The notes under the pieces were generated by a model, which was not told where the DNA came from, did no database searches, and saw nothing but the letters and a program-made list of their open reading frames with translations. A stretch of 52,500 nucleotides of DNA from Armadillidium nasatum (taxonomy: Eukaryota > Arthropoda > Malacostraca > Isopoda > Armadillidiidae). The DNA lies in the NCBI GenBank assembly GCA_009176605.1, contig SEYY01018469.1, positions 112,501-165,000 of the forward strand. The letters run 5' to 3'. This document shows, in pieces, positions 1 through 31,900 of the stretch; positions within the stretch are counted from its first letter, which is position 1; each line of letters opens with the position of its first letter. Made by a program: the position numbers and the translations under genes.

Positions 1-460
1 ATTCCAATTCTAGCCAAACTTCTAATTCCAATGTCAATTCTTTCACTACTGTGAAAGAATAAGAATATACTTTTTAAAAAACTTGTAATATAATTCAGTT
101 TTTTATATTAGACACAATTCTATATAATATGAAGTTTACTGAAATACAGTACATACCTTAGTTCAAACACTTCCTTTCTATTTAGTTACCTTTTATAAAA
201 CTAAAATTAGTATTTATTTTAATATTAAAGTACTATTGCAATGAAATAGGAAAAAAGTAATAAAATTTTAGACTAAAACTTTATCTTATTGAAAGAATGT
301 AAAAGAGTAACATGTTTCTTTTTTTTTAAAAAAACTAAAAATTTAGTATTTATAAATGACCATTAACCAAAATACATCTTATAACTGTTAACTAAATTTT
401 TAAAACGTTATATATTCTCCATGTACTCACAATAAAAATTAAATATTCTCAAATTAAATT
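1..460. other. AT-rich DNA, no feature recognised
   Basis: No coding frame, repeat family or RNA gene could be recognised before the first TA array. Confidence 0.5.
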
Positions 461-464
461 ATAT

Positions 465-557
<93 letters not shown>
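461..557. repeat. (TA)n array
   Basis: About 97 bases of TA with two phase breaks; it ends where the LINE fragment begins. Confidence 0.98.
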
Positions 558-558
<1 letters not shown>

Positions 559-559
559 C

Positions 560-1500
560 CTATTTATATACCTCAACCTTTCTGACAATTGTGGGATAAT
601 GTCTACTACAGGTCACATCCATTCATACACTTACCCTTTACCAATCTTTTCCATACATTCTTATCCACTGTCAACCTCACATTCTCCTCCCAATTCATCC
701 CTCTATTCCTTAACAGCTCCTTGACATTACTCATCCAACTTTCCCCTTGGTTTCCCCCTATCTCACACCTTCCATTTCTGAAAAAAATACCTTTTTAGAC
801 ATTCTCTCCTCATTCATCATTCAAACATGCCCAAATAATCTCTGCCTACTCTGTTCAGCTCTCTCAACTATACTCTTTCTTCAGCCACACATTTCCTTTA
901 TTCTAATATTCCTAACTCTATCCCTTCTACCCTCAGAAACTATAATTTTTTTCCCTTCCTCATCTTCAACCTCCATACTTTGCTCACATACATAACCACC
1001 AGTACACAATATTCCTCAAGCCACCCAACACCTTCTTCTCTTCTTTTATCCAATGCCTATATTAACATCTTAGACTCTCCAAAAATCACCCCCAGAAACT
1101 TAAATAAAGTAACTCATTCTAATTTCTCCATACCTTCCTCATCTACACCCCTTTCCCTTCCCATTTTTCATCCACAACAATTTACTCTTACCCACATTTA
1201 ATCTTAAACCCAGTTCATCACAACAAACTCATCCACCATTACTTTCAAATTCTCCTGTGTCTCAGCCAAAAGCACATCATCTGCATACATCAATTCATTT
1301 GCATCCCATATACCATGTTGCTCCCTCACTCTCATGTCTTTCCCTACCCTATCTATCTTTCTCACCACTTTGTCAATGAATAACTTCAAATTATTCCGAA
1401 GACATTACACAACCCTTCCTAGACTATTATTTACATAAAAAAAACTCAGTTTCCATTCTGTTTACTCTCATGCATTCTCTATTATTCCTATATAATGCTC
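560..1500 (-). mobile_element. Non-LTR retrotransposon fragment, reverse transcriptase end, degenerate
   Basis: The minus strand of 1390-1204 reads KLFIDKVVRKIDRVGKDMRV and ELMYADDVLLAETQENLKVM: the RT region with the catalytic YADD box. Downstream minus-strand frames continue with a broken C-terminal region (KSKLLW, KFLGVIF, MSNVKELLRNRGMNWEE). Several stops and shifts make it dead. TA arrays bound it on both sides (557 and 1513). Confidence 0.85.
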
Positions 1501-1510
1501 TAATACCTTC

Positions 1511-1615
<105 letters not shown>

Positions 1616-1764
1616 TATTTGCCGTTTACTTTGTAAAATGCTTTATTTTTTTAAAATAACCAGAAGTGTGAGAATCAGAAAAGTTGAAGAAAAATTCTGA
1701 TTCCATGAAAATTGATGATGATTCCTCCGATTCTCAACACTGATGCTGATTAATCATCCCATCA

Positions 1765-1768
<4 letters not shown>

Positions 1769-1840
<72 letters not shown>
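1769..1840. repeat. (TA)n array abutting MITE copy 1
   Basis: A pure TA array that ends at the left terminus of MITE copy 1. Confidence 0.97.
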
Positions 1841-2612
<772 letters not shown>

Positions 2613-2785
2613 CTTTAAGAGGCAGTAAAACCTATATAGTAATGATAATTGTTGAATTTTTGTTTGTAGTCCTACACATAACGTAAAAAATTGTAATTCA
2701 GAGAATCTTCACTATTTATTGTTAATGGTTTTGTAATTAAATTTTTTTATATAAAAATTAATTTTTTTTCCATCACGCTTTCAAA

Positions 2786-15677
<12,892 letters not shown>

Positions 15678-15859
15678 GGTATCTTTGGAATAAATTATTT
15701 AATTTTACAATTTTATTTTTATTTTTCCGTAAAAGACACAAGAATCTGTAGAAACTTTTATCAAAGCACCATAATTAAATTTGTTGTGATACCTTTACTT
15801 CACAATTTCTTTTCGTCTGTCGGTCCCAAAACCCACCCTGTTGTTTACAATGAAAAAAT

Positions 15860-16080
15860 TTATCTAGCTAAGGGATGAAGCATACTAGTCAAAAGCCTTG
15901 GAAATGTCAAGCGCCACCACATAATACTCCCCATAATCTCTAATAACAGAAGACCATCAATCAGTAAGATAGGAAAGTATGTCACCAGTAGACCTCGAAC
16001 TTCGAAGCCGTATGATGATCTGAAAGAAGGGAGAGTTAAGGAGAGAGTCAAAGATTTTAGAGAGAACACAAGTGAGAGCT
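15860..16080 (-). mobile_element. Non-LTR retrotransposon RT fragment (palm motif A), degenerate
   Basis: One minus-strand frame reads RSSRSTGDILSYLTD, a stop, then VIRDYGEYYVVALDISKAFD: the RT fingers and catalytic motif A (ALDISKAFD). It is cut off exactly at a TA array on its right. Confidence 0.85.
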
Positions 16081-16086
16081 ATAGGA

Positions 16087-16275
<189 letters not shown>

Positions 16276-16410
16276 TATCGTATTTTTAAGTATATATATA
16301 TAATATATCGGTTTTATAAAATATTTTAGGAGTAAAATATTATATATAGTATATTATATTTTCATATATATCGGGTTCGGCTAATAATATTTTATTTATA
16401 TATCGGTATA

Positions 16411-16630
<220 letters not shown>

Positions 16631-16724
16631 TTTATAATTTTTAGAAATTTTACATAATAAAACGTATTACACAATGCAAAATTTACTCTCTTATATGATC
16701 AAGAGTTCGTTTCATAACTACATA

Positions 16725-16729
<5 letters not shown>

Positions 16730-16815
<86 letters not shown>
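16730..16815. repeat. (TA)n array, left border of the SINE compound
   Basis: It ends exactly where the tRNA-like repeat starts. Confidence 0.97.
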
Positions 16816-18237
<1,422 letters not shown>

Positions 18238-18397
18238 TGGAAATTATTGAATTACGATTAAACTAGAAAAGCATTAATGCAGTTCTGTGACTGCTCTCCT
18301 AAGAATTAATCCAAATTAGGAAAGATATAGCTTAAAAAGTAAATGCAATTAAAAATATAATTCAATAAATTTACCATGTAAAATGTTTTATAATGAC

Positions 18398-18515
18398 ATA
18401 AACGGTAGCTAGAGTGAATGACTCACGCGCTTTAGAGAGCCAGTTCGATCCCACTTGGGAATCATAAGCATATACTACCTAGAAAAGTTCCTTTCCTCAA
18501 ATAGGGCAATTCATT
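18398..18515 (+). mobile_element. tRNA-derived SINE family C, copy 1
   Basis: AACGGTAGCTAGAGTGA, ACTCACGCGCT and the B-box-like AGTTCGATCC, then a body CTAGAAAAGTTCCT and AATAGGGCAATT. It matches copy 2 at 27940-28055 along its whole length. Confidence 0.75.
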
Positions 18516-18539
18516 ATTAATACTTAAAATTTAATTTTT

Positions 18540-20243
18540 ACTAAAGTACTTTATTTCCATGGTTCAGAAATATTTAATTCCCCGAAGATTTATAATAACT
18601 ATTACAGCTTACCTTTGGAGAGCTTCATAAGTCTTGAACTTGTGTAGCCTTATAAGGGCAGTATTTTGTCAACCTGTAGGGACGACATATTCCCTTAGTT
18701 GGTTTGGTCCGCTCTCAAAAATAAAACAAACTTTCAGCTAAATTTTTCTAGTTATTAACTTTTAGTCTGAAAGAAATTGCAAAAAGTTTAATTAAAAGAA
18801 ATAAGTAACCTTAGTCTTAATTGTACCAATATGGGTTCCCAAAGAAGGTTGTCTTCGAAGGGTTCTGAATTATAAATTAGCAATTAGAACTTATTAGAGG
18901 TATATTTTGCGGAGGTGGAGTGAATTGAAAGGATATAACAAAAAAGTTATGAAAATAAAAATTACCTCACACCTGGAATTCGAAACTTTGAAATCTTATA
19001 ACAGAACAAAATAACTTACATTGTGAAAAAACGTCTTAAACGCGTTGAAGAAAATTTAAAAAAGCTTATTTTAAAACCGGCAAGTTGTTATAGGGAAAAG
19101 TGTGGCAACTATTAAATGCCACATCGATAAAATAAAAAAAATAAAAACTATAGTGGTGTAATTGATCAACCTAATTTCTTGTTGGAGTCTTTTATTTTTT
19201 TTATTTTTTTTTTAATAATAATAATACATACAACCATAATAAGGGATATTACGAATTAGTATATGATACTATTAGGATATAATACAACTACACCCATAGT
19301 TTGGGCTCATGGACTTTAACTAGTTAAAGTCCAAAGTTTATGTTTGGGCTACACCCATCTATGGCTACACCAGAAACGTTAGGTCAAGATGGCAACACTG
19401 GCGAGTTTCTTATAGTTCTTTGCAGTGGTTGTAGACTACAGCCATATGACTATAGAACAACGTTAATGGAATTTCGAGAAAAAAGTAATTAATATCTATT
19501 AATAATATTAATTCAAAGGATAGACAAAGAGCTTGGTATTTTATACAAAAATTCATGATTCAGACAGGAAATCTTTATAGATTGTAATAAAGTGTTGTTT
19601 ATATATTTAAGATTAAAGGTTTTTTATTTCTTATAACAAAATTATTAATTTTTTTTACTCTATTCTTTTCATAAAATTACAATATTAAATAAACATGTAA
19701 TATTGCTGAGAATTTAATGAAGATTTATGGACATCAAGATATAGAAGAACAAGTCATATTGTAATGATATATAGATCAGGCCATTGCCGCCCGATTATTT
19801 ATTGAATCAACAAAGGGAACAAATAATAATTTGTTTTATCAAGTTTCATCCAAAATTATGCGACTTAATAACAGGGATTATAAAATTTCAGCCTTATTTA
19901 AAGTGCAGTATTTAACTTTTATTACATATAAGATCTGAGTTAAGATGTTAAAATATAAGACATATGTTTAAATTTGACTTTAACATGAATAATCCTTCAA
20001 ATTCAAATAACTGCCTATAGACTATTTCAATATTCATGAAATTAGCAAAGCATTTTAGTATAAAATATTTTTTTGCATATTTCAGGTTAAAATGATGTAA
20101 TAAATAATTCTAAACTTTGTATTTCTGAAAAACAAATAAATACCATAGAATTACTTAGTCCCAACTGTAGTAGAAGAGGTAAAAGTACTTGATTTAAAAA
20201 GTATGGGTTTTGATGAATTCCAAAATATACATACAACCAGTGG
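18540..20243. other. AT-rich spacer
   Basis: No gene recognised. It contains a 22-bp perfect palindrome at 19311-19332 (GGACTTTAACT and its complement) with CACCCAT and TTTGGGCT repeated on both sides. Confidence 0.4.
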
Positions 20244-20572
20244 TAATTCTAGAGTGCACAGGAGTATTTTTTTTTTCTTAATTTATCAAAAATAAGATGA
20301 AATAATCTGAAATTATTATTATTACTTTTTTTTTGGTTTAGGTGTAGAAAACAATTTTGTGAACTAAAAATACCCCCCCAAAAAAAATTTAAGAGTAATA
20401 ATTACAATCATTTAACAATAACTTGTACAGCTTTAATGGTATTTTATTATTTGGTTTTGCACTACCAGGTTGTTATATTAACGTTGGAAGGAGTCATACA
20501 AAATTTGGTAATACTTTAGTGATGTGTGGGCCTGAATTTTTTTCTACTCAGCCTAACTACGAAAACGAAATA

Positions 20573-20626
<54 letters not shown>

Positions 20627-20839
20627 ATTAAATGACAAATGATTTTGTAAGAAAAAAAATTTTAAAAATTTTTTAAATTATGAAAGTTATTTATTTCAAT
20701 ATTATATCATAATGATCGTCAGCAGAAAAGCGCATAATGATGTAGTCTTTGACTGTATTTTTTACAAGATTACTAAATACATTTCTGAAAAAATGAAGAT
20801 AGCAAGGTTGCTAAATACGTTTATGAAAAAACAAAGAAT

Positions 20840-20842
<3 letters not shown>

Positions 20843-20921
<79 letters not shown>
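20843..20921. repeat. (TA)n array between foldback inner arms
   Basis: 79 bases of TA between the inverted inner arms of foldback copy A. Confidence 0.97.
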
Positions 20922-20925
<4 letters not shown>

Positions 20926-21380
20926 TATTATTTTTCATTTTTAGTTTCAAGATCTTTTAAAATTTAGTCATAATAGCAACCTGGTAAAAATAGTAAAAGA
21001 ACAGTTTTATACTTTCCGCAGACAATCTTCTGACATCATAATTATTCTTAGTTTTAAATTTTTATTTTTTAATTAAAGTATTTTTTTATTTTTTTTCTTA
21101 CAAAATCATTTGCTATTTGTTGATTAACAAAAAAATAAAAATAAAAAATTATATAATTTCCTTGTTATAGTTACTCTGAGAAGAAAAAAAAATTTGGGCC
21201 TGTTTTAATTTAATTTAATAGCTTTTGGAATTTTAAAAAAAAAAAAAGTTTAAAAAATATTTTTTTTTTTTATACATTGAAACTGTCAAGATAAAATATA
21301 AAATAAAGTTAATTAGGCATATTCAATTGTTTAAAAGAATTTTTTTTACATTATTATCATTGGATTCTAAAAGACCAGCA

Positions 21381-21565
21381 TTTGCTAGGTTAGGCCTACT
21401 TGCTAGCTATTAGGCATACTTTTATCCTTTAAGTCTAGGTTAGGTTAAGTCGAACTGATTTGTTAGATGTAGTTTGACTTAACCAAATCTGGACTTAAAA
21501 GAGCAAAAGTATGCTTAATAGCCAGCAAATTGGCCTAACCTAGAAAATGCTGGGTTTTTACTATT
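21381..21565. repeat. Small palindromic repeat nested in the foldback right arm
   Basis: Left arm GCTAGGTTAGGC, TTTATCCTTTAAGTC, GGTTAAGTCGAACT; right arm carries the complements. Related sequence occurs at 43990-44200 and 44860-44940. Confidence 0.7.
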
Positions 21566-22047
21566 AATGTTACATAGTAATTTAAATATTTATATAAAGA
21601 AAAACTATTTTTATCACTTCAATTTTAATTCAATTTATTTTGTAAATTATTTTTTATAATTTAGTATATTTCAAAAAAAAATTTATTTATTTATTTATTT
21701 TTTTTTACCTTTCCTTTAGCTTCAAAATAGTTATAATATTTTGTACAATTCCCTCTGACAGCAACCTGGTAGTGTATGCCATAAAAGTTGCATGATTTCT
21801 TGTTAAATGATCGAAGATATTACTCTTAGTTAATTAATTTTTTTTTTTTTTTTTTGGTGTTTTTAGTGTACAGAAACATTTTCAATATATTAAGGAAAAA
21901 AATGTTCCTGTGCACTCTAGAATTAGCAAACCATTGACTGTGATAAAGAATTTGAATGCCAAAACTTCTAAGTTAATCTTGGATTAAAATAAATTTATAT
22001 GCAAATGTTTATTAAATTCATTAACAGTCCAGAAAATTAAAATGATC

Positions 22048-24900
<2,853 letters not shown>

Positions 24901-24969
24901 TTCTGTCAGTGCATAAGTCACAATTATCATAAGCTCTGTGTTAGTGGAACCAAGCCTTGCCCACATGTA

Positions 24970-25704
24970 TGGACCAACTGGGGCCCCAACCATGGCCAAC
25001 CCTGGGGTTTACCTTCCCGGGGTTAATTGCAAATTAACATAAAAGAGGAAACAAACAATTCATTCACTTAAATCACTATTCACTAATCAGAATCTTCTTG
25101 AACATTTACATCATAAGTTTTAGAATTTGTGGGAGTTAAATGTTCAGGAACATAGAGAAGTGACATTGAATATGTTACTGCTCTAAGATTGTATTTTTTA
25201 AAAACAGTAACATTACATTTTTTGACAATAGTTTGATTTTATCTTTTAGAATTAATTTCCCTACTTTGAATTCTCCTTTACTGGTGCTGGAGCTTGATGG
25301 TGAACACAAACATGCTTTTGTCAGTGTTGCTAGTGTGGGGGATCTTGTTTGCTTTCCAGAAGGCAAGAGAGTCATTGTTGATGTGAATTTTTTCATTTTA
25401 TTTTTTTATTTTATCTAAGTAAACTTGTTCAATCACTATTGTAATTTTTTATTTTTTTTTCAAACTTTTATTATACAAAATCAGTGATTTTCGGAAAAAA
25501 TGCAAATAATCATTAATTTAAGTGAATATTGGCAATTCTACTCCTTCCTTATAAATAAATTAATCTCAATTAAAATTATATCTAATTTTCTTAACCTAAA
25601 ATTTCAGTGCTTTTGATCCTTTACAGATTTTAGGCAACCTTGACCAGAGCCCCAGCTTCGGCCCCAGCCCCAGCCATGGCAAAATTCCAACCTCGGTCAG
25701 TCCC
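24970..25704 (+). mobile_element. MITE family A, copy 3
   Basis: Left TGGACCAACTGGGG, right CCTCGGTCAGTCCC, TA on both sides (24968-24969 and 25705-25706). The interior matches the other copies; 735 bp, with GC-rich subterminal GCCCCAGCC repeats. Confidence 0.85.
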
Positions 25705-25730
25705 TACCTCTTGCCTTTGCCCACCAGAGG

Positions 25731-26117
<387 letters not shown>

Positions 26118-26118
<1 letters not shown>

Positions 26119-26840
26119 AGGAACAGTAGTGACTCTAACACTGAACTATGTGGGACACCACTCTTCATCACTTACCATGATGTTTTACTGCCAATCAGTA
26201 GTATATACTGCCTTCTATTCTTCAACCACTTTAATCAAACTGTGCACCACTCCACCTATATCACATTCTGATAACTTTTGCATCAATCTTATGTGAAATG
26301 CTTTATCAAGAGCTTTGCTGGTCGAAAATATATAACAATTGGTTCTCCTTGGTCAATAATTACAGTAGTAATTTCATAGTCTTAATAGATTTGTCAGACA
26401 AAATCTACCTTTCTAAAGCCATGCTTGGAGTCATACCGTATCTCATTATCTAAATGCTTCTCCATATGAATTTCCAGTAACTTTCTTAAAATTTTTACAA
26501 CCTGAAATGTTGGGTAGACTGGCCTATAACAACTTTCCAAATCATTCTTACTATCTTTCTTATTAGTAGGCACAATGTATGCCATATTCCAGTCATTTCA
26601 TTCCTTTTGAAATCAAATAAATATTTTAAAAGGAAAAAAATACAGTGCCTTTACAGTACTGTTAGTTTAGAATTCCACCATTTACACCTATGGAACTTGC
26701 CACTTTACTTGTCAGTATGGTCCAGTAAAGATTTAATTTCTTTTACCTCAATCTCAAATTCTGTAAGTCATTTCATACCAGAACTATAAGTCACTGAATA
26801 AACACTGAGGCAAAATATGCATTGAACATTTCTTTATCTA
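26118..26840 (-). mobile_element. CR1-like LINE RT fragment, minus strand
   Basis: Minus-strand reading from 26585: AYIVPTNKKDSKNDLESCYR, QVVKILRKLLEIHMEKHLDN, EIRYDSKHGFRK, and further on [16 protein letters not shown], the RT motif usually read as GVPQGSVLGPLLFLIYIND. A TA array replaces everything beyond LIYI. Confidence 0.85.
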
Positions 26841-26849
26841 AGCTTAAAT

Positions 26850-27035
26850 TTTCATCAATTTTAATTGGACTAATTGTCTTGTTCTTAATTAATTCTAAAT
26901 TTATAATAATAATTTTTTTTTGCAGTTCCTTATTACTATTTCTTGTGAAATTAAATTTTAGCCATTTTTTTTGCCTTTCATAAGTTCTTTTAAAAACTGA
27001 AAATATCCTTTTCTTATTCTTGAGATACTAGCAAC

Positions 27036-27107
<72 letters not shown>

Positions 27108-27736
27108 TTTAATACTATGTTTATTTTAAAATATTTTATTTTTCTATTTTAGATAGATCCATATGTTATTTAATATTTTCATATTTTTAAGCCAAAAAAT
27201 TGCTTTAACTTCAAAATATTTGACCAAGGAATGAAATAGTATTTTATAAACCGTTTTAGAAGTATCGAAGGTAAGAATAAACATTATACTAGTAATTATT
27301 TCATATTTTTCTTTAAAGTACATTTGACCAAAATTTAAAGTTTTTAAATGCATGTTTAAAGTTGGGTTTGAAAATTACTTTTTAATAATTTGGTTTGTAT
27401 TAAAAATTATTATTTTTAAAATGTCGGGAGTGGGGGTAATGTCATATTTGTGATTAAATTATATAAAGTTACAAATTAGTCAACCGAATTTAATTCAAAT
27501 TTTTTAATTTGAAGTGGTAAACTTTCAAGTATCATTCTCAATAATTACACCAGAAATGGACAGTGTAAATTCATTATTACTTTTTAGTAGTACCTACTAT
27601 TAACACTACTTTTTAATGATGTACACTTTAAAATTTTAATTTTTATAATTATTTTAAAATTTTACTATTTTTCAAATTTCTAGACATTTTGACTTTCTCT
27701 AAGAAATTAGATCCTATAATTATTATTATCATCATA

Positions 27737-27798
<62 letters not shown>

Positions 27799-27936
27799 AT
27801 TCACACATATTATAACATGTTTTGGTTCTGTATGATATAAGTTAAATCAACATTTCAGCTTTTAGATATCTATCTATAATAGTTGCATTATGTCTCCAAT
27901 TGAGAAATAGATAGATTCTTGCCGTCTACCCTGGCA
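26850..27936. other. AT-rich spacer with (TTA)n arrays
   Basis: Two trinucleotide arrays, (TTA)n at about 27038-27106 and 27735-27797. No gene or mobile element recognised between them. Confidence 0.6.
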
Positions 27937-28055
27937 CAAACGGTAGAGTGATTAACTCACGTGCTTAAGGGCGCCGGTTCGATCCTACTTGAGGATCTTA
28001 GGTATATACTAGCTAGAAAAGTTCCTCTACTCGAATAGGGCAATATACGTGAAAT

Positions 28056-28102
<47 letters not shown>
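27937..28102 (+). mobile_element. tRNA-derived SINE family C, copy 2, with poly(T) end
   Basis: GGCACAAACGGTAGAGTG (A-box-like) and CCGGTTCGATCC (B box), then the same body as copy 1 (CTAGAAAAGTTCCT, AATAGGGCAAT) and a run of about 64 T. It lies about 850 bases upstream of DHX38. Confidence 0.78.
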
Positions 28103-28117
<15 letters not shown>

Positions 28118-28949
28118 CATAGATAGTTTTATTTGATTAATTATGAAGCATCTTTTGAATCGCTATGATGACTCTTTAGGGGAAAGGAGTTGTTAATCTT
28201 AGCATATCATTCCAAAGCACTCTTCAATTAACGTGTTCTTGTATGTTTGACTCATTTTTATTAGTTAGATACAGTGATAAAGATTTCAATTAATTTTGTA
28301 CAGTCAAGAATTGTCCTTGTAGTGTTAAAATTATTTATTATGTTATATAGGGTTTTGGTTAAATTTTATAATGATGATAATTTATTTTTGTGTAATTACT
28401 AGTAGTAATTTTATTTTAGTACTTGGTAATTGTCAAAACGTTGAGATTAGCTAAATTTTAATTGTAATAATAATAATAGTTATAATTATATTATTATTTG
28501 TTGTTATTGCTACTGTTAATGTTGTCGTTATTGATTATTTTTGAGTAGTCATTGACAGTTTTATCCCAAATTCTTCAGATATAATTTTAAAATCTTGGCG
28601 TATAAGTATACGAGTTATAAATTATTGAATTAATAGTTTCTCTATCTTACACGTTAGGAAACGTTATAACCGCACTTCGGAAGAATACTATTGGAAAGGT
28701 GCTTTAACTCAAAACTAAAACACTTCTATTTGGGTTGGTACTTTTGTTTTACGAATTTATTAAGAATAATGCGCTTATAAATTATATTATGGAACTTATT
28801 AATTAATATTTATAGAGTTCGATTTATAATAACAATAACAATATTTGCAGTTCTTGTCTTGAATTTTTTTTTTTAGGGATCTTGAAATTGATTTTGTCTT
28901 GAAATATTTTTAATTTCTATCTAAATTTTTTTATTTTATATTTTGCAGA
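28103..28949 (+). promoter_or_regulatory. Presumed upstream region of DHX38
   Basis: AT-rich DNA with no recognised repeat. A polypyrimidine-like tract and CAG at 28946-28948, one base before the ATG, look like the end of a 5' UTR intron. The upstream non-coding exon and the promoter could not be fixed. Confidence 0.35.
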
Positions 28950-31900
28950 ATGTCTAACATTTTAGAAGGTACTGCTGGAGGATTTGGAGGTTTAATCATT
29001 CGTAAAAAAGTAAAAGATTCCGATGATGGATTTAAAGTTCCTGCTCCTCCCAAAAAAGTATCTCTTCTCGGACTTGATAAATTGGCCGCTTTAAAGAGAA
29101 AAATGAATGAAGAAGAAGTTTCATCTAAAATGAAAAGACGAAATTCATCTTCATCTTCATCTTCATCATCCTCAAGCGAAGATAGTGATAGAGAATCTGA
29201 TGAGAAAAATTTCAAAAAAGATGTTAAAGATCGAGGTCGAAGAGAATACCGATCAAAATATGATGAAACCCCGAGTTATACTGGCGGAGTAGACAAAAGG
29301 CTTAAAGAAAAGCTATACTCTAAAGAAAACAAATATAAAGATAAGTATGTTTATGCTTCCACCAAGGATAAACACTCAAAATCAAGCAAAGACAGAAAAC
29401 ATTATGATCGTGATAGAAGGTATGATAGAAGTGATCGCAAGTATCATAGAAATAGTTACAGAAGTTCTAGGGAAGAGCATTATAATTCAATGAGAAGGGG
29501 GTATTCAGAGAGATCCGATAGATCCGAGAGAAGTTTTCATGGTACTCCTCGTTTTTCGGATGAACCCAGAACTCCTAAAATATATCTTAAAGATGGACCC
29601 TCTAATTCCAGTTGGGATGATGATGATAATACTCCTTCAAAGGTTTCTTCTTGGGACTTGCCAACACCTCTTTCTCATTCTAGCAATAGGAGTGAAAATG
29701 ACTGGTCTTTTAGAAGTTCACACAGATCAAATTATGTATCTAGAGATAAAAGTATTCGTCGTGATGATAAGAAGGATGAAACCCCAATGCCAACTCCTTC
29801 ATTTAAAAACAATCCCTGGATGAGGAAGAAAGATTTTGAGCAAGAGTTTGAAAACGAAGAGGATCGGGAAAGGTACGAGGAGGAAGAACGTCGCCTGGAT
29901 CGTCAGTGGTATGATATGGATCAAGGTTATGATGATATAAACAATCCTTTTGCTGATGTGTCTCAAGAATATGAAAAAAAGAAGGCTGAAAAAGTGGAAA
30001 AAAGTAAGCGAAAGATGAGTGCAAAACAAAGACAAATTCATAAAGATAATGAATTATGGGAAACTAATCGAATGCTTACAAGTGGCGTAGTTCAAAAGAT
30101 AGATTACGATGAAGATTTTGAAGAAGAGTTTGCAAATCGTGTACATATTTTAGTTCATAACATTGTGCCTCCCTTTTTAGACGGTAGAATTGTTTTCACA
30201 AAACAGCCCGAACCAGTTGTACCTGTAAAAGACTCAACCAGTGATATGGCCCTTATCTCTAGGAAAGGATCAGCTGTAGTTAAAACATACCGTGAACAGA
30301 AAGAAAGAAGGAAAGCGGCAAGAAAGGAATGGGAGTTGGCTGGAACTCAAATGGGTAATTTGCTAGGTGTTAAAAAAGAAGATGTTAAGGACGATCGTAA
30401 TATTGAGGAAGGAGAAACTGATTATAAAGCAGATCAGAAGTTTGCTGAACATATGAAAGAGCAAAAAGAAGCGTCGAGCGATTTCGCTAAAAAGAAATCT
30501 GTACTTCAGCAACGTCAATATTTACCTGTTTTCGCTGTCAGAGAAGAGCTTTTAAGGATAATTAGAGAAAATTCTATTGTTATCATTGTAGGTGAAACTG
30601 GAAGTGGGAAAACTACACAGTTAACACAGTATTTACACGAGGATGGGTACAGTAAATTAGGAATGATAGGCTGCACTCAGCCAAGGAGAGTTGCTGCAAT
30701 GAGTGTAGCAAAGAGAGTTTCTGATGAAATGAGTACAGAATTGGGAGAGGAAGTTGGGTATGCCATTAGATTTGAAGATTGTACGTCAGAAAACACTATC
30801 ATCAAATATATGACAGATGGTATTTTGTTGAGAGAATCTTTGCGGGAGTCTGACCTCGACAATTACAGCGCAGTTATCATGGACGAAGCTCACGAAAGGT
30901 CTTTGAATACTGATGTTTTGTTTGGGCTTCTTCGGGAAATTGTTGCCAAGCGGCACGACTTGAAGTTAATTGTTACATCGGCAACGATGAACTCTCAGAA
31001 ATTCGCAAGTTTTTTTGGGGAAGTTCCTGTGTTCACAATTCCAGGGAGGACTTTTCCTGTTGAATTGTTTTTCTCGCGTAATGTAATCGAAGATTATGTT
31101 GATGGAGCTGTGAAGCAAGTTTTACAAATTCATTTACAAGCTGAAGAAGGAGATATTCTTGTTTTTATGCCAGGTCAAGAAGATATCGAAGTTACGTGTG
31201 AGCTGTTGGTAGAAAAATTGGGCGAAATAGACGATGCTCCGCAGTTAGCAGTTTTACCGATTTATTCACAATTGCCATCTGATTTACAAGCCAAAATATT
31301 TCAGAAAGCTCCAGATGGATTGAGAAAATGTGTTGTCGCCACAAATATAGCTGAAACTTCATTAACCGTGGATGGAATAAAGTATGTAGTGGACTCGGGG
31401 TACTGTAAATTGAAAGTTTTTAATCCTAGAGTAGGTATGGATGGTCTTCAGGTTTACCCTGTTTCTCAAGCAAATGCAAATCAACGAATGGGAAGAGCGG
31501 GTAGAACAGGTCCTGGAATGTGTTATAGATTGTACACGGAAAGACAATACAAAGAAGAATTGTTACCTACAACTGTACCTGAAATTCAAAGAACTAACCT
31601 ATCAAATGTTGTTCTTCTTTTAAAGTCTTTAGGTGTGGAAGACCTTCTCAAATTCCATTTTATGGATCCGCCTCCTCAAGATAACCTTCTTAATTCTCAG
31701 TATCAACTGTGGATTTTAGGAGCCCTTGATAATACAGGCCAGCTTACACCACTGGGGAGGGCTATGGTAGAGTTTCCATTGGATCCAGCGCTTTCAAAAA
31801 TGCTTTTGGTAGCCGTTGATATGGGTTGTTCAGACGATATACTCACCATTGTTTCGATGCTATCTGTACCTGCACTATTCTATCGACCGAAGGGGAGAGA

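Larger units (their letters stand above)
20244..21925. mobile_element. Foldback-type element with long inverted arms, copy A
   Basis: Outer inverted termini are TAATTCTAGAGTGCACAGGA at 20244-20263 and its complement at 21906-21925. The inner arms 20528-20800 and 20935-21205 are also inverted (shared CAAATGATTTTGTAAG). A TA array (20843-20921) lies between the inner arms. The right arm carries extra sequence including a small palindrome (21381-21565). No coding capacity was seen. Confidence 0.75.

Noticed and set aside
589..1201. Plus-strand Ser/Pro-rich open frames
   Set aside because: Antisense of the minus-strand LINE RT fragment.
29539..31623. Alternative-frame and antisense open frames across DHX38
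   Set aside because: Shadows of the long helicase frame.
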